A DNA stretch of 52,653 nt from Gillisia marina (GCF_000258765.1 NZ_AJLT01000021.1:1-52653), one strand, 5' to 3'. Shown: positions 18,286 through 27,638, counted from the stretch's first letter. Translations and numbers: made by a program. Notes: generated by a model from the letters alone, not told the origin.

Positions 18286-19296
18286 ATGTATCAATCTAAA
18301 ATAGCAGGATTGGGAAGTTATGTTCCTGAAAATGTAGTAACAAATGACGATCTCTCTAAATTGATGGATACCAACGACGAATGGATTCAGGAGAGAACAG
18401 GAATTCAGGAACGTAGACATATTAAAAAAGGAGATGGCAATTCTACTGCTGTCATGGGTGTAAAAGCAGCTAAAATTGCTTTAGAGCGCGCAAAAATTTC
18501 TAAGGATGATATAGATCTAATAGTATTTGCCACTTTGAGTCCAGATTATTATTTCCCAGGATGTGGGGTGCAGGTTCAAGAAATGTTAGATATTCACACT
18601 TGTCCGGCTTTAGATGTTCGCAATCAGTGTAGCGGATTTATATATGCACTTTCTGTGGCAGACCAGTTTATAAAGACCGGGATGTATAAAAATGTACTGG
18701 TTATAGGAAGTGAAAATCATAGTGGAGGTTTGGATTTTACAACTCGTGGCAGATCTGTATCTGTGATTTTTGGGGATGGGGCAGGAGCTGCAGTATTAAC
18801 CAGAAGTAACCATATTGGGCAAGGAATTCTTTCTACTCATTTACATTCTGAAGGAAAACATGCTATGGAACTTTCTTTAAAAGGGCCAAGTACAATGCAC
18901 TGGGTGCCGGAGATAATTGCTGAAAATCCACAAGGGGAGGATATTCCTTATTATCCGTATATGAATGGACAATTCGTTTTCAAAAATGCTATTGGTCGAT
19001 TTTCTGAAGTGATCCATGAAGGGCTAAAAGCGAATGGACTGGAAGTAAAAGATATAAATTTGCTTATTCCTCATCAGGCAAACTTGAGAATCTCTCAGTT
19101 TATTCAGAAGAAAATGCAATTAAGTGACGATCAAGTGTTTAATAATATTCAGAAGTATGGAAATACTACTGCGGCGTCAATTCCTATTGCGCTTACTGAA
19201 GCTTGGGAACAAGGAAAAATAAAAGACGGAGATGTTGTTGTATTAGCTGCTTTCGGTAGCGGCTTTACCTGGGGTAGTGCTATTATAGAGTGGTAA
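18286..19296 (+). CDS. fabH: 3-oxoacyl-[acyl-carrier-protein] synthase III
   Basis: This 336-residue thiolase-fold enzyme condenses an acyl-CoA with malonyl-ACP to start fatty acid synthesis. The catalytic triad is visible: Cys 115 in RNQCSGF, His in IPHQANLRI and Asn in GNTTAASIP. The nucleotide-contacting NDEWIQERTGI is also typical of KAS III. It is cytosolic. It stands alone here: no plsX or rpmF neighbour, and it is divergent from the S9 peptidase gene. Bacteroidetes often carry several FabH-like paralogues, so this copy could serve branched or specialised primers. Confidence 0.93.
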   Translation: MYQSKIAGLGSYVPENVVTNDDLSKLMDTNDEWIQERTGIQERRHIKKGDGNSTAVMGVKAAKIALERAKISKDDIDLIVFATLSPDYYFPGCGVQVQEMLDIHTCPALDVRNQCSGFIYALSVADQFIKTGMYKNVLVIGSENHSGGLDFTTRGRSVSVIFGDGAGAAVLTRSNHIGQGILSTHLHSEGKHAMELSLKGPSTMHWVPEIIAENPQGEDIPYYPYMNGQFVFKNAIGRFSEVIHEGLKANGLEVKDINLLIPHQANLRISQFIQKKMQLSDDQVFNNIQKYGNTTAASIPIALTEAWEQGKIKDGDVVVLAAFGSGFTWGSAIIEW

Positions 19297-19331
19297 TAGT
19301 TACCATTATTTCAATATTCAGAAAATAAATA

Positions 19332-19364
19332 AAACCCGCGTAGGTGATGCTTCGCGGGTTTTTT
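19332..19364 (+). terminator. Terminator between fabH and the TonB receptor
   Basis: AAACCCGCG and CGCGGGTTT form a perfect stem around TAGGTGATGCTT, followed by TTTTTT on the plus strand and preceded by an A run, so it may serve both converging genes. Confidence 0.85.
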
Positions 19365-19385
19365 GGCTAAAGAAATAAACGACTA

Positions 19386-21752
19386 TTAAAATAATCCACC
19401 ACCATCTTTCTCGTTGTCATCTCGATTTTTACGTCTCAATGCTTTATTTTTTCCGCCTCCAAATCTATAAGAGAAGCCTACAAACACGGTCTGGCTGTCC
19501 GGGTTAAATTTCCCTTCCTGTCGTGAAGGACGATCTGCTGTAAAAGAGAATTGTTGCGTATTAAGTATATCGGTAAAATTTAAACTTAAGGTTGCCTTGT
19601 CTTTTAAGAAATTATAGCGTGCGCCGGTATTTACAAAATAGAAGGCATCAGATCTAAATTGAAGATTTTTTTCTGGAGCACGGTAATATCCAAATAACTG
19701 AAAGGTTAGATCTTTGGTTGCCTTAAAGCTGTTATTAATTCTGAAGTTAAAACTGGTATTTTCAACCTCTACCTGCTCATCTCCTAAAACGCCTCTACTG
19801 TTACTATTATATACTTCAAAACTAGTATTGATGCTCCACCACTTAGCAGGCTTGTAGCTTCCGGATAATTCAATTCCAAAAGCGTTGTTATCGTTCCCAT
19901 TTATATGGGTTAAAAGTAATTTTGATGGATCTTCCGGGTCTTCTAAAAATGTCTGTTGGATCTCATTCTGAATAAATCTATAGAACGTCCCTGCGGTTAA
20001 ACTTCCTTTTTCGAAATTTTGAGTGTAGTTTAATTCAACCGAATTTGTGAATTGAGGGTCTAATTGAGGGTTTCCAACACCGGTAATTCTTGGAGAACTA
20101 AATTCTCTAACAGGATTCACTTGGCTTAAACTAGGTCTATCCACACGTCTTCCATAATTAATTTGAAGAGTTTTCATTTCAGATAGCGTATAGCTCAAAA
20201 AAGCTGTAGGGTACAAAGTGATATAGTCATCTTCAAAAACCTTTGTGCCGTTCAAGACTGCTTCAACATCGTACTGCTCTAATCTGGCTCCTAATTGATA
20301 AGACCATTTTTCAAAACTTTGCCCATAGGTGCTGTATAGAGAATAGATTGTATTGTCGTAAGTATATTCAGAATCATTTAAATTAGAATTTGTGGTTTTG
20401 TAGCTGTTATTGCTTTCACGTAGACGAACTTCAGCCCCTAACTCTAATTTGGTTTTTTCATTTAACGGATTTATGTAGTCTAAGTTTGCAGTCGTATTGG
20501 AATTATTATCCGTAACATCATCCCGATAAGAAACAAAATTGGTTCCGCCTCCAACAAAATCGAAGACAGCAATTTCCGTATTGTCACTTTCATTATAATT
20601 TAACTCTAGCTCTATATTATGTCCTTCTTTTTCAAAATCCCTTTTATAATCAAAATTATAAGTGCTCGAAACTCCATCATTATCTAAATCAAATTTTTGG
20701 GAGATATTGGAATCTGGATCATCAAAATAAGTCAGTGAGATTTCTGCATTGGGGTTGCCGTTAGAATTGTTCTGATTTGTATAGAAAGAGAAGGTGTTCT
20801 TTTCGTTCAAATAAAAATCTACTCCCACTTTATATAGGTAAGAATTATTATCGTTTACAAAATCAATATTCTCTTCCAGATTAATATCCGGACTAAAGAT
20901 CCTTCCTACCATTCTACGTTTCCCGGTATTTCCTCCAAGATTGGCGAAGAAGTTAAATTTCCCGGTGCGGTAATTCATATCTACTGAACCATTAAGTCGG
21001 GTATCTTTAGCAAATGTGATTCCTGTATTTAAGTTTCCATTAAAACCTAAATTGGAATTTTTGTGTAAAATTATATTGATGATTCCACTCATTCCTTCAG
21101 GATTATATTTAGCTGAAGGATTTGTGATGAGTTCCACACTTTTGATAGAGGTGCTTGGAATTTGTTTTAATAATTGTGCAGCAGAGATGCTGGTAGGTTT
21201 TCCGTCTACTAAGATTCGAACATTAGCATTACCTCGCATGGCGATATTTCCATCCTGATCTACGGTAAGTGTTGGAAGGTTCCCCATGATATCTGAAGCA
21301 GAAGCCCCGCTGGTTGTAAGATCTTTCCCAATATTTATAACTTTTCTGTCTATTTTTTGTTCAATGGTAGAACGTTCAGCAACAATAGTAACATCGTCTA
21401 AACTTGCAATATCTGATTCCAAGGGAATTGTACCCAAATTAACCATTTTATTACCAGAATCAATTTCTATGGATTTGGAATATGTTTTATACCCAATAAA
21501 CTGGACTTGTAAAGTATATGTGCCTTCGGGAATATCTTTAATGATAAAGCTTCCGTCATCCAAAGAACTATTTCCTGAAACCAATTTTCCTTCAGAATCA
21601 TTAATTAATACGGTGGCATAGGGGATAGGATCCCCAAGTTCTTTGTCTAAAACGGTGCCTGAAATTTGACCTAATACGCTTCCTTTTGCTGCTTGAAAAG
21701 CATTCGCTTGCAGAAGACTGAACAAGCTTAAAATTAAAATTAACTGTTTCAT
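19386..21752 (-). CDS. TonB-dependent receptor-like outer membrane protein
   Basis: The 788-residue protein has a signal peptide (MKQLILILSLFSLLQANAFQ), an N-terminal carboxypeptidase-regulatory-like domain (ISGTVLDKELGDPIPYATVLI, about residues 30-115), a plug domain (SDIMGNLPTLTVDQDGNIAM, ILVDGKPTSISAAQLL) and a C-terminal beta barrel (outer membrane beta-barrel family). The barrel ends with FVGFSYRFGGGKN followed by an unusual Lys/Arg/Asp-rich tail. The substrate is unknown; no SusD-like partner is adjacent, so a glycan utilisation locus is unlikely. Its leader region contains hairpins (see 21894-21969). Confidence 0.88.
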   Translation of the reverse strand: MKQLILILSLFSLLQANAFQAAKGSVLGQISGTVLDKELGDPIPYATVLINDSEGKLVSGNSSLDDGSFIIKDIPEGTYTLQVQFIGYKTYSKSIEIDSGNKMVNLGTIPLESDIASLDDVTIVAERSTIEQKIDRKVINIGKDLTTSGASASDIMGNLPTLTVDQDGNIAMRGNANVRILVDGKPTSISAAQLLKQIPSTSIKSVELITNPSAKYNPEGMSGIINIILHKNSNLGFNGNLNTGITFAKDTRLNGSVDMNYRTGKFNFFANLGGNTGKRRMVGRIFSPDINLEENIDFVNDNNSYLYKVGVDFYLNEKNTFSFYTNQNNSNGNPNAEISLTYFDDPDSNISQKFDLDNDGVSSTYNFDYKRDFEKEGHNIELELNYNESDNTEIAVFDFVGGGTNFVSYRDDVTDNNSNTTANLDYINPLNEKTKLELGAEVRLRESNNSYKTTNSNLNDSEYTYDNTIYSLYSTYGQSFEKWSYQLGARLEQYDVEAVLNGTKVFEDDYITLYPTAFLSYTLSEMKTLQINYGRRVDRPSLSQVNPVREFSSPRITGVGNPQLDPQFTNSVELNYTQNFEKGSLTAGTFYRFIQNEIQQTFLEDPEDPSKLLLTHINGNDNNAFGIELSGSYKPAKWWSINTSFEVYNSNSRGVLGDEQVEVENTSFNFRINNSFKATKDLTFQLFGYYRAPEKNLQFRSDAFYFVNTGARYNFLKDKATLSLNFTDILNTQQFSFTADRPSRQEGKFNPDSQTVFVGFSYRFGGGKNKALRRKNRDDNEKDGGGLF

Positions 21753-21893
21753 TTTTGATTGATGTTGATGATTGATGATAATTAATTATGCAAGGTAGCT
21801 TGCAATGCATAATAAATTGAACTAAAAAAAAGCCTTCCGGCGATTCTCTATATCTAATAGACGATTCATTTTTAAAAATGTTACACTATTATT

Positions 21894-21969
21894 TTAAAAA
21901 AAACCCATCTTCCCCTGCGAAGATGGGTTTAAAACCGCAAACTTATAAAACACTACCATCAAAGTGTTT
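21894..21969 (-). ncRNA. Candidate small RNA or attenuated leader
   Basis: On the minus strand there is a hairpin AAACACT/AGTGTTT (21948-21969) followed by AAACCCATCTTC/GAAGATGGGTTT (21901-21930) and a T run (about 21894-21903), i.e. an intrinsic terminator in a divergent intergenic region, 142 bp upstream of the TonB receptor start. It could terminate a small RNA or attenuate receptor mRNA. No clear promoter was found for a short transcript. Confidence 0.4.
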
Positions 21970-22013
21970 CGTTTACAGATGTCCTTATATATAAAAGACG
22001 ACCATAATTTTAA

Positions 22014-22045
22014 TTTGTTACACTTAATCCTAAATATTAACTTTG
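22014..22045 (+). promoter_or_regulatory. Promoter of the CoA-binding protein gene
   Basis: TTTG at 22014-22017 and TAACTTTG at 22038-22045 with a 20-base spacer match the flavobacterial consensus well. Initiation would fall near 22050-22052, at or next to the ATG at 22052. Confidence 0.6.
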
Positions 22046-22051
22046 ATGTAT

Positions 22052-22414
22052 ATGAAAAAGAAAACCCTAGTCCTTGGAGCCTCGTTAAATCCTGCTCGTT
22101 ATTCTAATCTTGCTATCGAACGTCTTGTAAGAAAAAATATAGCAACAGAAGCTGTTGGTTTAAAAGAAGGCACCGTTAATGGAGTTACTATTAATTCAGA
22201 AATGATAGATTTTGAAGGTATAGATACTATAACACTTTATCTTAACGCAAAAAGACAAGAAGCATTCTACGATTACATCATCGACTTGCAACCGAAAAGG
22301 GTGATTTTTAATCCGGGAACGGAAAATCCTGTGTTGTATGACTTATTGCGTAAAAACAATATAGATTTTCAGAATGCATGCACTTTAGTCATGCTTTCTA
22401 CGAATCATTATTAA
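22052..22414 (+). CDS. CoA-binding domain protein (YccU-like)
   Basis: A small Rossmann-fold protein of about 120 residues with the nucleotide-binding start LVLGASLNPARYSN and IERLVRKNI, matching the CoA_binding_2 family. The role is unknown; related domains occur in succinyl-CoA ligases. Start choice: ATG 22046 lies against the -7 box, so ATG 22052 (MKKKTLVLG) is preferred. Its 3' end overlaps the symporter gene on the other strand by 30 bp. It may have an extremely short 5' leader. Confidence 0.85.
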   Translation: MKKKTLVLGASLNPARYSNLAIERLVRKNIATEAVGLKEGTVNGVTINSEMIDFEGIDTITLYLNAKRQEAFYDYIIDLQPKRVIFNPGTENPVLYDLLRKNNIDFQNACTLVMLSTNHY

Positions 22415-23830
22415 TCCCAAAAAGGTTAAGGCTCCATTTAAAATAAGTACAAAGAAACCAAACTCAAAGCCAAACCAAACTTCACTATTCATACTTATTA
22501 AATAGCACACAATTGGAGATAAAATGGCGATCATTGGTACTAATTTATCTTTTACCATCCATTTGGTAAAAAGTCCAAAACTATAAAGACCTAATAGAGG
22601 GCCGTAGGTATATCCGGCAAATACAAAGAGTTTAGCGATTACACTTTCGTCCTTAATTATATACTTAAAACTTACGATCACAAGAATTAGCACGATAGAA
22701 ACTGCAACATGAATTCGTTTTCTAACAATTTCCTGTTTAGCTGCTTCATATCTTTTTTCAATATCTAAAATATCAATGCTAAAAGATGTTGTTAATGAAG
22801 TAAGGGCGCTATCTGCACTACTATAGGCAGCCGCGATGAGACCTAATATAAAGAAAGTTGCGATTCCTATACCTAAACCACTTTGTGTAGCAATCACCGG
22901 AAAAAGATCATCTTTAAAAGCGTCTATCCCGTTTAATCGAGCATATTCTGTTAGCAACAAACCAAGTGCTAAAAACACTAAATTCACAAAAGTAAGTACG
23001 ATGGTAAACCAAAACATGTTCTTTTGTGCATCTTTTAAATTTCTACACGTAAGGTTCTTTTGCATCATATCTTGATCTAAACCAGTCATAACAATCGCTA
23101 TAAATGCACCGGAAATAAATTGCTTCCAGAAGTAATTAGCACTTTTAAAATCATCGAAAAAGAACATTTTTGAGAAGTCGCTATCCGCAACATGTCCAAT
23201 TAAATTACTTCCTTGGATTCCTAGACTATCAGACACATAATAAATGCTAACTCCCACAGCAATAAGCATACAAAGGGTTTGTAGTGTATCTGTATAAACG
23301 ATAGTTTTTATTCCAGATTTAAAAGTATATAACCAAATTAAAGCAATGGTCATAACCACGGTGGCCCAAAAGGGAATTCCTAAGGCATCAAAAAGAATTA
23401 TCTGTAAAACATTGGCTACAAGAAAGAGCCTAAAACTTGCGCCTACAACTCGGGATAAAAGAAAGAATGAAGCTCCTGTTTTATAGGAATACCTGCCAAA
23501 CCTGCTTTCCAAATAAGTATAGATGGATGTGAGGTTCATTTTATAATAAAGCGGGAGTAGCACCAATCCAATAACTGCGTATCCTACAATATATCCCAGA
23601 ACTACCTGCATATAGCTAAACTGGCTGGCTTCTACCCAACCAGGAACCGAGATGAAGGTAACGCCACTCAGCGATGCGCCAATCATTCCAAAAGCAACCA
23701 CATACCAAGGCGATTGTCTGTTTGCCTTGAAAAAAGCATCGTTGTTAGAGTTTTTACCGGTAAAGTAGGAAATGATTAATAATGCTCCAAAATAGGAAGC
23801 AATAAGTAGTAGGATGAAAACTGGTTGCAT
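22385..23830 (-). CDS. Sodium:solute symporter (SSS family)
   Basis: This 481-residue integral membrane protein has about 13 hydrophobic segments. Typical SSS signatures include GASLSGVTFISVPGWVE at the first core helix and TGLDQDMMQKNLTCRN in the centre, as well as AAYSSADSALTSLTTSF. It imports a small solute with Na+; the substrate cannot be told from sequence, and Bacteroidetes copies are annotated variously. The last 30 bases overlap the end of the CoA-binding gene in convergent arrangement. There is no operon partner. Confidence 0.9.
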   Translation of the reverse strand: MQPVFILLLIASYFGALLIISYFTGKNSNNDAFFKANRQSPWYVVAFGMIGASLSGVTFISVPGWVEASQFSYMQVVLGYIVGYAVIGLVLLPLYYKMNLTSIYTYLESRFGRYSYKTGASFFLLSRVVGASFRLFLVANVLQIILFDALGIPFWATVVMTIALIWLYTFKSGIKTIVYTDTLQTLCMLIAVGVSIYYVSDSLGIQGSNLIGHVADSDFSKMFFFDDFKSANYFWKQFISGAFIAIVMTGLDQDMMQKNLTCRNLKDAQKNMFWFTIVLTFVNLVFLALGLLLTEYARLNGIDAFKDDLFPVIATQSGLGIGIATFFILGLIAAAYSSADSALTSLTTSFSIDILDIEKRYEAAKQEIVRKRIHVAVSIVLILVIVSFKYIIKDESVIAKLFVFAGYTYGPLLGLYSFGLFTKWMVKDKLVPMIAILSPIVCYLISMNSEVWFGFEFGFFVLILNGALTFLGLIMIRRKHD

Positions 23831-23935
23831 AAAATTTTAATTTCGCAGCCAAAATACAAATTAATGGGATAAGTTCTTGATTAGTATGCGGTACTAAAAT
23901 TTAAATGTAACCTATAAAAAATGTAATTTTGAACT

Positions 23936-24553
23936 ATGGATTTTTCTTCTAAATTATTGGAACAAGCCGTGACAGAAATGTCACAATTGCCGGGGATTGG
24001 TAAAAGAACTGCCTTAAGGTTGGTATTGCACTTGCTAAAACAACCGGCTGCACAAACAACACAACTTGCGGAAGCTCTTTTAGATCTAAAGGCAAATATC
24101 AAATTATGCAAAAACTGTCATAATATTAGTGATACCGAAGTTTGTGAAATCTGTGCTAATCCTAATAGAACAAGAGAATTTGTGTGTGTGGTAGAAGATA
24201 TTAGGGATGTCATGGCTATAGAAAATACAGGTCAATATCGTGGATTATATCATGTCCTTGGAGGTAAAATAAGTCCTATGGATGGGATTGGCCCTTCGCA
24301 GTTAACCATAAAATCTTTGGTAGATAAGGTGAAAGAAGGCGAGGTTAAAGAAATTATTTTTGCGCTTAGTAGTACTTTAGAGGGGGATACTACCAACTTT
24401 TATATTTTTAGGCAGTTGGAAGGCATGGAAATAAAAACTTCTACCATTGCAAGAGGAATATCTGTAGGAGACGAATTGGAGTATGCAGATGAGGTTACTT
24501 TAGGTAGAAGTATTACAAATAGAATTCCTTTTGAGAGTTCCTTAAAAAGTTGA
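23936..24553 (+). CDS. recR: Recombination mediator RecR
   Basis: The 205-residue protein has an N-terminal helix-hairpin-helix ([13 protein letters not shown]), a four-cysteine zinc motif (Cys 58, 61, 70, 73) and a Toprim domain ([27 protein letters not shown]-like segment). RecR with RecO and RecF loads RecA onto single-stranded DNA gaps. A -7-like TAATTTTG at 23924-23931 sits only four bases before the ATG, so the mRNA may be leaderless. The start is the only ATG consistent with family length (about 200). Confidence 0.96.
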   Translation: MDFSSKLLEQAVTEMSQLPGIGKRTALRLVLHLLKQPAAQTTQLAEALLDLKANIKLCKNCHNISDTEVCEICANPNRTREFVCVVEDIRDVMAIENTGQYRGLYHVLGGKISPMDGIGPSQLTIKSLVDKVKEGEVKEIIFALSSTLEGDTTNFYIFRQLEGMEIKTSTIARGISVGDELEYADEVTLGRSITNRIPFESSLKS

Positions 24554-24598
24554 TAGGTTAAGAAGATCTTACTTAATTTTTCTTGAAATGAATACAAT

Positions 24599-24614
24599 CC
24601 CTTTAATTTAAAGG
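24599..24614. other. Short palindrome CCTTTAA-T-TTAAAGG
   Basis: A perfect inverted repeat with 7-bp arms lies between recR and the E2 gene, about 160 bp upstream of the E2 start. It may be an operator or incidental in AT-rich DNA. Confidence 0.25.
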
Positions 24615-24766
24615 ATCATAATTGTAATTTTACCGGCATTGGAACGGATTGTTTTAAGGCTGAATTCAACTTTTAAAATAATTTTATTACATATTTAATA
24701 CTTATGAAGTGTTAAATTGAGTAATTTCGCAATCAGAATTATAAAAATCATCGTTGAGATAATAAT

Positions 24767-26077
24767 ATGGCAAAGTTTGAACTTAAGTTACCCAAAATGG
24801 GGGAAAGCGTCGCAGAAGCAACTATCACTAGCTGGTTAAAAGAAGTTGGAGATACTATTGAGGCAGATGAGGCAGTACTGGAAATAGCAACAGATAAAGT
24901 TGATAGTGAAGTACCAAGTGAGGTGGATGGCGTGCTTATTGAAAAACTTTTTGAGCCGGATGATGTTGTACAAGTTGGACAAACCATCGCTATTATTGAA
25001 ATAGCAGGAGGGGACGATTCCAAAGCTCAGGTCACTGAAGCTAAGAAACCGGAAGGAGCATTAGTGGAAGAAGCTGAAAAAATGGTGACTTCAGCTAAGC
25101 AATCTTCAGAGCCTACTACCACAGATTTTTCTGACTCTACAAAATTCTATTCTCCGTTAGTGAAGAATATCGCTAAGAAGGAAGGTGTTTCACTTCAGGA
25201 ATTAGAAAAACTGGAAGGAACAGGAAAAGACGGAAGGGTTACTAAAAATGATATTTTAAGATATTTAGAAGATAGATCAGCACAACCAAAATCTACGGCA
25301 GGAGTTTCTGCTCCAGCTCAAGCTGCACCTGCGTCTAAAAAGCCTGCTGCACCGGTAAGTTTAAACGGCGGGGATGAGATTGTGGAAATGACAAGAATGG
25401 GTAAAATGATCGCTCACCATATGGTGGAAAGCGTTCAAACCTCGGCTCATGTACAATCTTTTATAGAAGTAGATGTTACCAATATTTGGAATTGGAGAAG
25501 CAAGAATAAAGTTTCTTTTGAAAAAAGAGAAGGAGAGAAGTTGACTTTTACTCCAATTTTTATGGAAGCTGTTGCAAAGGCAATCAAAGATTTCCCAATG
25601 ATCAATATCGCATTAGACGGAGATAAAATCATTAAAAGAAAGAATATTAACTTAGGAATGGCTGCGGCTCTTGGAAATGGCGATTTAATTGTGCCGGTTA
25701 TCAAAAATGCCGATAGATTAAACCTTGTGGGAATGGCGAAAGCTGTGAACGATCTCGCAAACAGAGCTCGCGAAAATAAATTGAAACCAGACGATATTCA
25801 AGGTGGTACATATACAGTAACTAATGTTGGAACTTTTGGAAGTATCATGGGAACTCCAATTATCAATCAGCCGCAAGTGGCTATTCTAGCTCTTGGAGCG
25901 ATAAGAAAAGTTCCTGCAGTTATAGAGACTCCAGAAGGAGACTTTATCGGGATTCGTTACAAGATGTTCTTATCTCATAGTTACGATCATCGTGTTGTTA
26001 ACGGAGCTTTGGGAGGACAATTTGTGCAACGTGTTGCACAGTACCTGGAATCTTTCGACAAGAATAGAGAAGTTTAA
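24767..26077 (+). CDS. 2-oxoacid dehydrogenase E2 (dihydrolipoyl acyltransferase)
   Basis: The 436-residue protein shows the full E2 order: lipoyl domain (residues 1-78, lipoylated Lys 44 in ATDKVDSEV), a flexible linker, a peripheral subunit-binding domain (FYSPLVKNIAKKEGVSLQEL), an Ala/Pro linker, and a catalytic acyltransferase domain (HMVESVQTSAHV, LPGTFGSIMGTP-like, SHSYDHRVVNGALGGQF). The His/Asp-type active site is in DHRVVNG. It could belong to a branched-chain or 2-oxoglutarate dehydrogenase complex; which one is uncertain as E1 and E3 are not adjacent. It ends at a terminator. Confidence 0.9.
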   Translation: MAKFELKLPKMGESVAEATITSWLKEVGDTIEADEAVLEIATDKVDSEVPSEVDGVLIEKLFEPDDVVQVGQTIAIIEIAGGDDSKAQVTEAKKPEGALVEEAEKMVTSAKQSSEPTTTDFSDSTKFYSPLVKNIAKKEGVSLQELEKLEGTGKDGRVTKNDILRYLEDRSAQPKSTAGVSAPAQAAPASKKPAAPVSLNGGDEIVEMTRMGKMIAHHMVESVQTSAHVQSFIEVDVTNIWNWRSKNKVSFEKREGEKLTFTPIFMEAVAKAIKDFPMINIALDGDKIIKRKNINLGMAAALGNGDLIVPVIKNADRLNLVGMAKAVNDLANRARENKLKPDDIQGGTYTVTNVGTFGSIMGTPIINQPQVAILALGAIRKVPAVIETPEGDFIGIRYKMFLSHSYDHRVVNGALGGQFVQRVAQYLESFDKNREV

Positions 26078-26101
26078 CTCAAAGCATTTAATATAAGCTT
26101 A

Positions 26102-26152
26102 ATAGCCACGAATACTACACGAAAAATGTGGTATTGGTGGCTTTTAATTTTT
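26102..26152 (+). terminator. Terminator of the E2 gene
   Basis: AGCCAC, AATAC and ACAC pair with GTG, TATT and GTGGCT (26104-26142) in an imperfect stem followed by TTTAATTTTT. It ends the E2 transcript. Confidence 0.7.
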
Positions 26153-26183
26153 CTGAAAAATCAATTTACATTGATAAGGGATA

Positions 26184-26218
26184 TGAATGTTTAGAACATT
26201 CAAAATATAGTATCTTTA
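26184..26218 (+). promoter_or_regulatory. Operator-like dyad with a -7 box
   Basis: GAATGTT-TAG-AACATTC (26185-26201) is a perfect dyad, extended one more pair (T/A) at the ends. The near-consensus -7 TATCTTTA (26211-26218) lies 10 bases downstream of the dyad, 19 bases before the exonuclease ATG. The position suits a repressor that blocks the promoter; no regulator is identified. Confidence 0.4.
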
Positions 26219-26236
26219 CAAAAACCAACTATTTTT

Positions 26237-27013
26237 ATGGAGTTAAAACTCACAAAACCAATTTGCTTTTTCGACCTTGAAACCACCGGTACCAATGTCG
26301 CTAAGGATCGAATTGTTGAAATTTCTATTTTAAAAGTATTTCCCAATGGGAATAAAGAAAGTAAAACCTGGTTGGTGAATCCTGAAATGAATATTCCCAC
26401 AGAGGTAATTGCTATTCATGGAATTTCTAATGAAAAAGTAGCAAATGAGCCAACTTTTAAAACGTTGGCACCAAAGATCTATGAAATGATTAAAGGTTGC
26501 GATTTGGGAGGTTATAATTCCAACAGATTTGATATTCCTTTACTTGCTGAAGAGTTACTACGTGCAGATATAGACTTTGATATGAAAAGTCAGGCTTCTG
26601 TAGATGTACAAACGATCTTTCATAAAATGGAACAGCGAACATTATCTGCGGCTTATAAATTCTACTGCGATAAAGAACTAGAAGGAGCGCATGGTGCTGA
26701 AGCAGATACTAATGCTACTTACGAAGTGTTGAAATCTCAGCTAGACAAATATGAAGATCTAGAGAACGATATGTCTTGGTTATCTAAATATAGTGAAAGA
26801 AGAAAATTTGCAGACTTTGCAGGGTTTATCGCATTCGATAAAAAAGGGGAAGAAGTTTTTGCTTTTGGGAAATACAAAGGGAAACATGTAGAAAAAGTGT
26901 TGGAGGAAGAACCAGGATATTTCGGATGGATTCAAAACGCCGATTTTCCATTGTACACAAAGAAAGTTTTAACTGGTATCAAATTAAGAAAGCTCAATAC
27001 CAAAGTGAAATAG
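26237..27013 (+). CDS. DnaQ-like 3'-5' exonuclease
   Basis: A 258-residue DEDDh-type exonuclease: Exo I motif FDLETTGTN (Asp, Glu), Exo II GYNSNRFDIPLL (Asp) and Exo III HGAEADTNATYE (His-x-Ala-x-x-Asp). The C-terminal part FGKYKGKHVEKVLEEEPGYFGWIQ is an extra module seen in Bacteroidetes exonucleases of this kind. It is related to the DNA polymerase III epsilon proofreading subunit but longer at the C-terminus, so it may act in other repair. It begins a compact cluster with FAH, HPt and cinA genes. Confidence 0.9.
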   Translation: MELKLTKPICFFDLETTGTNVAKDRIVEISILKVFPNGNKESKTWLVNPEMNIPTEVIAIHGISNEKVANEPTFKTLAPKIYEMIKGCDLGGYNSNRFDIPLLAEELLRADIDFDMKSQASVDVQTIFHKMEQRTLSAAYKFYCDKELEGAHGAEADTNATYEVLKSQLDKYEDLENDMSWLSKYSERRKFADFAGFIAFDKKGEEVFAFGKYKGKHVEKVLEEEPGYFGWIQNADFPLYTKKVLTGIKLRKLNTKVK

Positions 27014-27023
27014 TAGGGATTAT

Positions 27024-27638
27024 ATGAAAATTATTTGCATTGGGAGGAATTATAGTGCCCACATTTCAGAATTAAAGAATGAAAAGCCAACAGATCCAGT
27101 TATATTTTTAAAGCCGGATACTGCCATCCTTTTAAAAAAACAGCCTTTTTTCATACCAGATTTCAGCAATGATGTGCATTACGAGGTGGAAGTATTGGTG
27201 AAAATAAATAGGGTAGGAAAATATATTGAAGTGCAATATGCTCATAAATATTATAATGAAATTGGTTTAGGGATAGATTTTACGGCCAGAGATCTTCAGC
27301 AGAGGTTGAAAGATAAAGGCTTACCATGGGAAAAAGCGAAAGGTTTTGACGGGGCAGCGGTGATTGGCGAAAAATGGATTGATAAAAATTCTTTTTCCAA
27401 CCTAAATAATATTAACTTTAGCTTGATTAAAAATAACGAGCCGGTGCAAACTGGGAATACCAGCGATATGTTGTGGAAAATTGATGAGCTTATTTCTTAT
27501 GTCTCACAGTATTTCACTTTAAAAATCGGGGATATTATTTTTACAGGAACTCCAGAAGGAGTTGGCAAGGTGGAGGCAAACGATGTCTTAACCGGACTAT
27601 TAGAAGGAAAGCAACTATTTTCAATACAGGTAAAATAA
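27024..27638 (+). CDS. Fumarylacetoacetate hydrolase-family protein
   Basis: The 204-residue protein matches the FAH/FAHD1 family: IGRNYSAHISELKN, DPVIFLKPDTA, HYEVEVLVKINR, GIDFTARDLQ, GKGLPWEKAKGFDG-like and TGTPEGVGKV. Metal ligands are the Glu residues in YEVEV and the Asp in FDGAA region. Family members act as acylpyruvase or oxaloacetate decarboxylase and as isomerases. It starts 10 bases after the exonuclease and its stop abuts the HPt gene, so it is cotranscribed with both. Confidence 0.88.
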   Translation: MKIICIGRNYSAHISELKNEKPTDPVIFLKPDTAILLKKQPFFIPDFSNDVHYEVEVLVKINRVGKYIEVQYAHKYYNEIGLGIDFTARDLQQRLKDKGLPWEKAKGFDGAAVIGEKWIDKNSFSNLNNINFSLIKNNEPVQTGNTSDMLWKIDELISYVSQYFTLKIGDIIFTGTPEGVGKVEANDVLTGLLEGKQLFSIQVK

